A stretch of 64,000 bases of DNA, taken from positions 2,824,001 to 2,888,000 of the forward strand of contig JAGFBZ010000342.1 in assembly GCA_018398805.1 (NCBI GenBank), given 5' to 3'. The notes under the pieces are model-generated. The model made no database searches. It saw nothing but the letters and a program-made list of their open reading frames with translations, and was not told the DNA's origin. The stretch's first letter is position 1. The number at the start of each line of letters is the position of its first letter. Positions 57,485 to 64,000 of this stretch are shown piece by piece. The translations under genes and the position numbers were made by a program. The DNA comes from Hirundichthys speculiger. Lineage: Eukaryota; Chordata; Actinopteri; Beloniformes; Exocoetidae.

Positions 57485-58075
57485 TAGGGATCCACAATAA
57501 CTGTTTTTTTAAACCGATACAGATAACCGATAACTTTCAGCTCCTAAAGGCCGATACCGATAACTGATAACACACACATATACCTAAGATCATTACATCA
57601 ATACTATGAACAAATCATAAATAGTTTTGTCTCTTTAAATGAACAGAAATTAATTTTTTCCAATGGAAAAACTATTGGCAAGCCTCTCAAACATTTTCAT
57701 AAAGCTATCAAGCAAACCTATTTGATATCTCACATTAACTTAAATAAGGTTCTTTACTGACTGATATAAAAGAATAAAGGCTCCTTGAACTGATGGAAAT
57801 ACATACATCAGAATTACAAACTGAAAAAGATTAACATTTAAAGGATTTTGGCTTGTGGTTCCATTTAAATTAATACCTTTAATTAAAGTAAATGAGGTTC
57901 AGTAGTTTTATGTTGTTGTTTTTTTTTTTTTTTATCTCATGGAAGCTTTAGATGAGAGAGATGAGGAAGAGGAGGGGGGAGACTGCTGCTGGCTTGCGCA
58001 CGTTAGCATTAGCTCACGTTTGTGCGATTTCAAAGCTCCATGGAAGCGATAGTTTTGTTTTAGGTGGCTGATCAG
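57485..58075. mobile_element. hAT MITE, right end missing
   Basis: Starts TAGGGATCCACAATAACTG with subterminal ACCGATA/GATAACC repeats (57512-57570) typical of hAT MITEs. No complementary right terminus or target duplication (left flank gtttttac) was found. The body contains a T-run at 57919-57933. Confidence 0.5.
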
Positions 58076-58390
58076 GTTTGACACCCATTTACAAAGAAGT
58101 AAAATTGTAGTACTTTAGAAATGTTACAATGTTACCATGGCAACAGACTCTGTAAACATCACCTGTGCCAGAGTAGGTTTACGACCACAAACCCTGAGTT
58201 TAATATAATAATGAGTGAAATATTTGAAGCTTTAATACATAATGAATACAGAAACAGTTATTAACAATATAATAAGGTGCAGTTTAATTTATTTTGATTT
58301 GTGTTGCATTTTGTTACATTCATGCTGTCAATCTGGCCCTTCGAGGGCAACCATGATGCTGATGTGGCCCCTGATCACCCCTGATCTAGA
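58076..58390. mobile_element. Possible Charlie-like hAT fragment
   Basis: GTTTGACACCC near 58077 and 'tggcccttcgagggcaacc' with 'gatgtggcccctgatc' near 58333-58379 resemble subterminal parts of Charlie-type hATs. No flanking duplication seen. Confidence 0.3.
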
Positions 58391-59713
58391 TGGAAAAACA
58401 TCGATCTCCATTATGGAAACCACCATACATTCCTCCATACATGTTAAAGAGTAGCTGGAGGATCCGATGGCGTTTCCTTCGACACCTCTGACTGTGCGCT
58501 TTCACGAACTGGCAGCCTGACAGCGTTTGAGAGCTGCGTCGAGTCTCCAGTCTGGAGTGAAGTGCTGCTCTTAGCCGCGAGCCACGCTGCACAAGGATGG
58601 CTGGGTGTCTCTGCTTTGTACCCTCCACATTTACATGGCCTGACCCAGTTCATTTATGGCTGCCTGTGGGGGGAGGGAGCAGTCTGGGGGAAGCTAAAAA
58701 TATCCCATCTCGCATTCGGTGCCTCCATCGCAGAGGGATCCCTAGAACCGCTATCCTTGACTTGCACGGAGCTGTTGGCACGTGGAGGTGTTCAAACTGC
58801 CAGAGGGTTTCCTTCGAGTGGACACATAAAGAGAGTATACGTCTAAGACACTCCTGACCGTTGTGCTATCTGTTAGCTTCATCTCGCTGCAGCCTCTGGG
58901 TGGAGGGTTCACTGAGCGTCTTGAACATGAACGTTTAATAGCGGCGGTTGGAGGGGACCTTTGGTCGAGCGAATGTCTGCTGAGCTGTGGTTTTCCTGCT
59001 GTGGTGTGGAAAGGGTTAAGCGTAGCCTCTGTCATTCAACCATACCATGCCAGCTGTTGGCTTGAGATCCAATCACAATGATTTTCCACTGTTGTGACAT
59101 GTGACCTGCTCCGCAACCCTAAACTGACGCGGCGCAGCAAATGTTGGCACTTCTTTCATCTTGGCGCTGCGGCTGCTTGTGGGGGTTAGGAAGTGTGAAC
59201 GCCGCGGACCACTTTTAGAGCGAGGCGCTGCGATACGAGACACTGGAGAATCGCATTATTTACTGTAGGTTGCTGCCTATGTGCCCGTTCGGTACCCGGA
59301 GCAAGTGAAACGAGTCCTTTAGAGGCCAATAACGCAGCTAAATAAGTATTTGTAAGAGAGGAAATGTAAGAAGGCATGCTTGGTACTTAAAGTCCCTGAT
59401 TCCTCTGTTTGAATATCTGAACAAAATGTGCTGCTAAGAAATCCGTCGACTCGCTGAATCCAAGGCCAAACTTTGAACTGACAATAGAAGCCAGTAGATT
59501 CAGCTATACTTTCTCAAAGAAAGAAAAAAATGTTCATCATCTGCTTTGAAATTAGTTTAATTTTATTGTGTACAGCCTTGCAGTAAGATGTGAAATTAAA
59601 TATCTTGGCTTCGGTTTTTTTTGTTTTTTGTTTTTTAAATAAATAAAAGCTAATTAAGATAACTTCTCATTACAGAATGTGGAAAAACAAGGGCATGCCA
59701 TAAATAGCACATG
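58391..59713. other. Unassigned sequence
   Basis: Several overlapping frames, none with a recognisable motif or splice signals. Confidence 0.4.
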
Positions 59714-59870
59714 CATTAATGCAGTGGTCTCCAACCTTTTCTGTGCTACGCACCGGTGAACTGTAAGGCAATATTTTCATGGACCGGTTTGTAAAATGTG
59801 CCACAGATCAATACAACAAAATAAAATGATACGGCCGACATAGAAACTGTGGTCTTTTCTATATATGATG

Positions 59871-60296
59871 ATAAACGTTAGGGCTGTAGTGATACACTAA
59901 TCCCATGATACGATATATATCGATATTCATCTTACAATACATTTACATGATTTTCTGAAAGATTTTAAAGGGACAAAGTGATTTTGGTGACATCTTGTGA
60001 GTGTTCCAATGACTTTGTTTGAATTAATTGAACTGAAAGCATCAATTCCACATTATATGGCTGACAGGCAGCTTGCAAATGCTGGACAAAATGAATAAAA
60101 GATTTGTTGAGAAAAATAGTTTCATTTATTTAAACGGTGCAAATTGTTGCTTGCAAGCTTTTAAAGGTGGGACACGGGGGTTTTGGAAGAAGCTTAGAAT
60201 ATCGATACCCGTGGCTGAAAAATCGATACTCTCTGGGGAAATAGAATATCGATATATATCGCAGAATCGATCAAATCGGTCAGCTCTAATAAACGT
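59871..60296 (-). mobile_element. hAT MITE family E, copy 2, nested, perfect TSD
   Basis: The element occupies 59879-60288, inverted relative to 13370-13802. It starts TAGGGCTGTAGTGATAC and ends CGGTCAGCTCTA. The flanks ataaacgt (59871-59878 and 60289-60296) are identical. Confidence 0.93.
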
Positions 60297-60649
60297 AAAT
60301 CCGCTGTGTATTCACATGCAACTTTATTAGAAGCGTCCTTGTAACATTGCACCAGGAACAGAACATCAGTAATATCCTGTCTGCGCAAAGACACTTAACG
60401 AAAAAATTAGTTATTTACTCGTTTTGTGAGCTTTGGAGTTTTAACGTATCAGGTGACCGAGACACGGGTCTTGAAGTCTTGTCATGTGTTATGAGTAAGA
60501 CATAAACCGATGTAACGGAGAGAATATGGTCATCTTTCAAAATAAAACAATTTAGATTCGGATAATAAATCAAACAGTAATAATGCAAGTTTTTTTTTTT
60601 TTTTTTTTTCTCTCTGTGGCCCGATACCAAATGACCCACGGACCGGTAC

Positions 60650-61287
60650 TTGGGCCGTAGTGCTGGGCGATATGGAAAAATTCATATATCACGATATGGA
60701 CTATTTTATATCACGATAACAACATATTTCACGATATACCATAATAAAGTATGTTTTCAGTTATTCTCTGAAAAGTTTGACAAAAATTTCATTGCTTACT
60801 TTTCAACTTTATTTTGAAAGGACATTTAGCTGAACTGTCACAAACATACATTTTAGTGCAGCAAAAACAGGTAGGTACAGAGGTACAGTAGCTTTCACAT
60901 TTTTTTTTACAGTTTCTTAGAGGAAAACACATTTTTGCACTGAAGTTCAGCTATAAAAAATAAACACAAATTTTTTTCAACTTTCTGAAATCTGTAACCT
61001 TGTAGTGCAAAGTTTGCAAACCAATATAAAGTGTCTAAAGTAAACATCCGGGTTGAAGAGAACTCTGTTTAAGGCATTAACCATGAATAAAAGTGCAAAC
61101 ATAAAAGGCTACTTTGTAGAAGTAGATATGATTCTATCAAATTTATCATTGCAGGTTATTTAATTACATATTTGCTGTAATAATTGATAAAATTAGGTTA
61201 GAAATGATAGAAGAGAAATGGCACGATACACACTTTTCTATCGTCCCCACGATATGTATCGTCATATTTCCCAGCACTACTGGGCCG
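60650..61287. mobile_element. hAT MITE (TAGTGCTGGGCGATA), nested, with TSD
   Basis: The element occupies 60658-61279. It starts TAGTGCTGGGCGATATGG and ends ATATTTCCCAGCACTA. Flanks ttgggccg (60650-60657) and ctgggccg (61280-61287) match 7/8. The termini resemble family A (1689, 26063) but the interior differs and has no BED exon. Confidence 0.92.
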
Positions 61288-61319
61288 GGGACCAGGGGTT
61301 GGGGACCACTGCATTAATG

Positions 61320-62850
61320 CATTTAACACATCTGATTTAAAAGCTAAGATTAGATTTTTTTTATTTTTTTTTTTTTACAGTGTTAAAGTAACAACTTAGA
61401 CCCTCTAAACACGTAACGTAATTTGGACCTTTGATCACCTGATATCAATGCCCTGATTAAATATTCAGTATTTGTGACTTTAGTTTAAAGAAACTGCATT
61501 TGTTCATTATGAGTCACTGTGTGACTAAAAGTCTCTTCACTCTGTGAAGGTTAACAGCTCTTTCCATAAACTTACCACCTTCCGTTTTAAAGGACAAGTA
61601 CACAGTTCTTCAAACTGATCCTGTTTGCTCTCATTTTTGGTTATAAATTATTCATAAGCGCAAAAATCTACGCAAGCAGATATACATTATGTGACGTCTG
61701 ATGGTGCATGTTTCTAAATGTCTTCTTTGCTTTGCCTCGTATCATTGCAAATGTTTATGTGCAGCTTTGACTGATATTGTTCATCTTAACGGGTCAGTAT
61801 AGAAAGGAGAGCCTGCAGAGACACGGCTTTGTTTTTGCTCGGCTGTTGTCTGGTCTTATCACTCTTTTCAATGCTGAATTATTTATTTTTTGGCTCTGTG
61901 GAAATGTGTTGCAGTCATTTAAAAAAAAGTATCAACACCCTCTTTCAGTTATGGTTTTTGTCAGTGCTAAAAGATTTATCTGGCCCTCATCGGGCTTTAA
62001 AATCTCATTTACCGGTAATTACATTACTGATAAATGCTTCGTTAGTGGATAGACAGTTGAGCCTACAGAAGTGCCTCACTGCTATGTTAAAAGGATTAAT
62101 TTAGTGCTAATGGTATGAAAACATACACAGTTAAATCTTTTTTTTTTTTTTTATAGGCACAATTTTAACCTGTCAGTTTGCTTTTCTGCATTAGTTATTA
62201 TACTGCAGCTGTTTAATATTTAGCTGTTTTTCCTTTTAAAATTGCATTAAAAACTATACCTCACAATCTCTGTGAAATACGAAGATGTGTGTTTGACAAA
62301 CAACCTTTTTGTTTGACTGCTGGATTATTTTAATATATAATTTTGAACCCTGCATGCAAAGGTATGTCCTTCTGAAAGCAGGGATTTTAGTCATCTGCAG
62401 TAAATCTACCCTGCAGTGAAGCTTTGTAATAAAGGATATATTCTGTCCTGTTTTCCATATCAGATGACTCCAAATAAAATCTCAACATGTGACCGAATAG
62501 TTTCCAGCAATCTCAATGGAATAAGCTGCAAGTGTTGTGCACTGAGCAAACATCAAGGCTCTTTGCTCGTCCACTGTGGTGCTCAAATGAATAAACAGCA
62601 AAACACTGACAACATATTGTATTTCCTTTAAATTTGAGCCTGAAGGTTAATTGACTTTTTAAACAGTGGATACAGGCCCAACGAGAGAATTGAGTTGTTT
62701 TAATGTCAGGGATTTGAATACATTAGACTCGGCTCATCTGTTAGCCAGGATAATAGAGAGCTGCCGAACTAGGACAAGGTCCTGATGCAGATCTGTGCAA
62801 TATTAGAATTTTTACATGTAAATTTTGAAATGCGCATTGTGGGCAGCAGC
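61320..62850. other. Unassigned AT-rich sequence
   Basis: T-runs at 61356-61376 and 62138-62152. No gene or repeat terminus recognised. Confidence 0.4.
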
Positions 62851-62858
62851 CTGATGAT

Positions 62859-63746
62859 GAGAGCTGAGCGATTTTATTGATTCTGCGATATATATCGATA
62901 TTGTATCGAGTATCGATTTTCCAGCCGCTTAAGCTTCTTTCAAAACCCCCGTGTCCCACCTTTAAAAGCTTGCAAGCAACAATTTGCACTGTTTAAATGA
63001 ATGAAACTATTTTTCTCAACACATCTTTTATTCATTTTGTCCAGCATTTGCAAGCTGCCTGTCAGCCATATAATGTGTCATTGATGCTTTCAGTTCAATT
63101 AATTCAAACAAATTCATTGGAACACTCACAAGATGTCACCAAAATCACTTTGTCCCTTTAAAATCTTTCTATAAATGATGTAAATGTATTGTAAGATGAG
63201 TATCGATATACAGTGATGCCTCGCCAATTCGCACTTTAAGTTCTGCGGTTTTAGTTATTCGCTGATTTTTTTCAGAAATATATAATATAAAAAAAAAAAT
63301 CAAGAAAAAAATTGCGGAAACATCACAGGATGTTGTGCGCGTTCTCTCGCAGCAAAGAAATGTAGTGAGCCAGCCTGGCCCCTTTAAGAAGGTGGCCTTA
63401 TGGGTAATGTAGTGTGTGTGTCGGGGGACGGCAGAATGAAAACGAGGTTAGATGGAAGAGCAGTTTGTTTACTACGGTTCAGAGACCAGAGGCTGTGAAG
63501 GTAACAGAAAGACCACAGTTGAGCCTTTGTTTTGTTTCGCTGTAGTGTCTCGCTACTTTTTTGCAGGTTTTTAAACATATTTTAAACACATTGTTGAGGC
63601 TCGGGGGGCTCTGGCTACAGTTCGCGGATTTTGATTCTCGCGGGGGGCGCCGGTCCCCATTAACCGTGAAAAAGATCACTGTATATCGTATCGTGAGCCG
63701 AATATCGTGTATCGTATCGTGAGATTAGTGCATCGCTACAGCCCTA
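62859..63746 (+). mobile_element. hAT MITE family E, copy 3, split by Tigger-like T2
   Basis: Host parts are 62859-63208 (starting AGAGCTGAGCGATTTTATTG) and 63684-63746 (ending GCATCGCTACAGCCCTA). Its flanks (ctgatgat and atgacaat) match only 5/8, so its duplication is decayed. The order and orientation are the same as the intact copy at 13370-13802. Confidence 0.88.
63209..63683 (+). mobile_element. Tigger-like MITE family T2 inside family E
   Basis: The element occupies 63211-63681 with TA on both sides (63209-63210, 63682-63683). It starts CAGTGATGCCTCGCCAATTC and ends CGTGAAAAAGATCACTG. CAGTG...CACTG termini, the TTCGC/GCGGATT motifs and the TA target point to the pogo/Tigger group. It is shorter than the 41351 and 50699 copies. 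Confidence 0.88.
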
Positions 63747-63754
63747 ATGACAAT

Positions 63755-64000
63755 GCTAGTTAGCGTTGTTTTCACGGTCCTGTCAGGTTTGCCAGCACTT
63801 ATTGGGCTATTTGCGAAAAAAGAAGTGATCTTTCAATACTGGAGTATTAATTACAAAACAGGTCCTTCAGTCAAACAACCTGAATAGTCTGTCTGGTCAA
63901 AAAAACTGGGAGCGCATGTCTTCAAAGGCTGGAGTTTGTACGATGTGCACGAACACAATAATACACAGCGATGAAAATGACAGAAGACCGATATCTCCTC
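63755..64000. other. Unassigned sequence to window end
   Basis: No feature recognised. Confidence 0.4.

Larger units (their letters stand above)
59714..61319. mobile_element. hAT with CAGTGGTC ends, perfect TSD, host of two insertions
   Basis: The element occupies 59722-61311. It starts CAGTGGTCTCCAACC and ends GGTTGGGGACCACTG, with inner GGACCGGT/ACCGGTAC motifs. The flanks cattaatg (59714-59721 and 61312-61319) are identical. Two other hATs lie inside it (59879-60288 and 60658-61279). Its own sequence, without them, is about 540 bp, so it is non-autonomous. Confidence 0.94.

Noticed and set aside
57485..58390. One long hAT from TAGGGATCC to the Charlie-like piece
   Set aside because: The two ends are not complementary and the flanks do not match; treated as two separate fragments.

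Overview
This window is repeat-rich, non-coding vertebrate DNA, almost certainly from a ray-finned (teleost) fish. The evidence is the repeat repertoire: Tc1-type transposase remnants, Rex3-like RTE retroposon tails ending in GATG units, a very large number of short hAT elements with 8-bp target-site duplications (TSDs), Tigger/pogo-like MITEs at TA sites, a SINE-like retroposon with tRNA-type A and B boxes, and many mono-, di- and tetranucleotide tracts. There is no operon-like or densely coding organisation. No intact protein-coding gene or RNA gene can be recognised; nearly all open frames are chance frames or transposon relics.

Layout. 0.9-1.4 kb: hAT (Charlie-like) relic. 1.7-2.6 kb: hAT MITE family A with a BED zinc-finger exon. 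4.0-5.6 kb: common fish retroposon plus hAT family B (BED exon). 9.7-10.7 kb: inverted repeat and a Rex3 piece. 13.4-14.7 kb: hAT family E and a Rex3 3' end. 16.3-17.3 kb: a GGAT-type minisatellite of about 1 kb. 18.2-19.9 kb: two adjacent hATs. 21.4-23.2 kb: a Tc1 interrupted by a SINE fragment and by a second family B element. 26.1-29.7 kb: three more hATs. 30.3 kb: a strong hairpin. 33.1-38.1 kb: nested retroposons, a Tc1 split by a Tigger MITE, an unrecognised ORF, and a Buster-like hAT split by another Tigger MITE. 39.8-44.2 kb: hATs and Tigger-like elements, including hAT family C with an intact BED finger. 44.7-45.5 kb: a tandem duplication with a telomere-like junction. 46.9-51.7 kb: SINE, Rex3, Tigger, hAT and a composite element. 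53.4-54.1 kb: a CpG-rich promoter-like segment with a possible first exon and splice donor. 57.5-63.7 kb: a three-level hAT nest and a Tigger-in-hAT composite.

The main biology is transposon archaeology. Fifteen elements have flanking duplications I could read directly (12 hAT 8-bp TSDs with at least 7/8 identity, two retroposon TSDs, one 5-bp TSD), and the nesting gives a relative order of insertion. Three hAT MITE families kept the 5' BED-finger exon, one of them with an obvious splice donor, and lost the catalytic part. The likeliest link to a real host gene is the CpG-rich segment near 53.4-54.1 kb, which could start a plus-strand gene whose first intron fills the rest of the window. Three other weak exon candidates are listed with low confidence. 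I found no convincing new enzymatic or defence system. Family names for repeats come from memory of consensus features, not from a database search.
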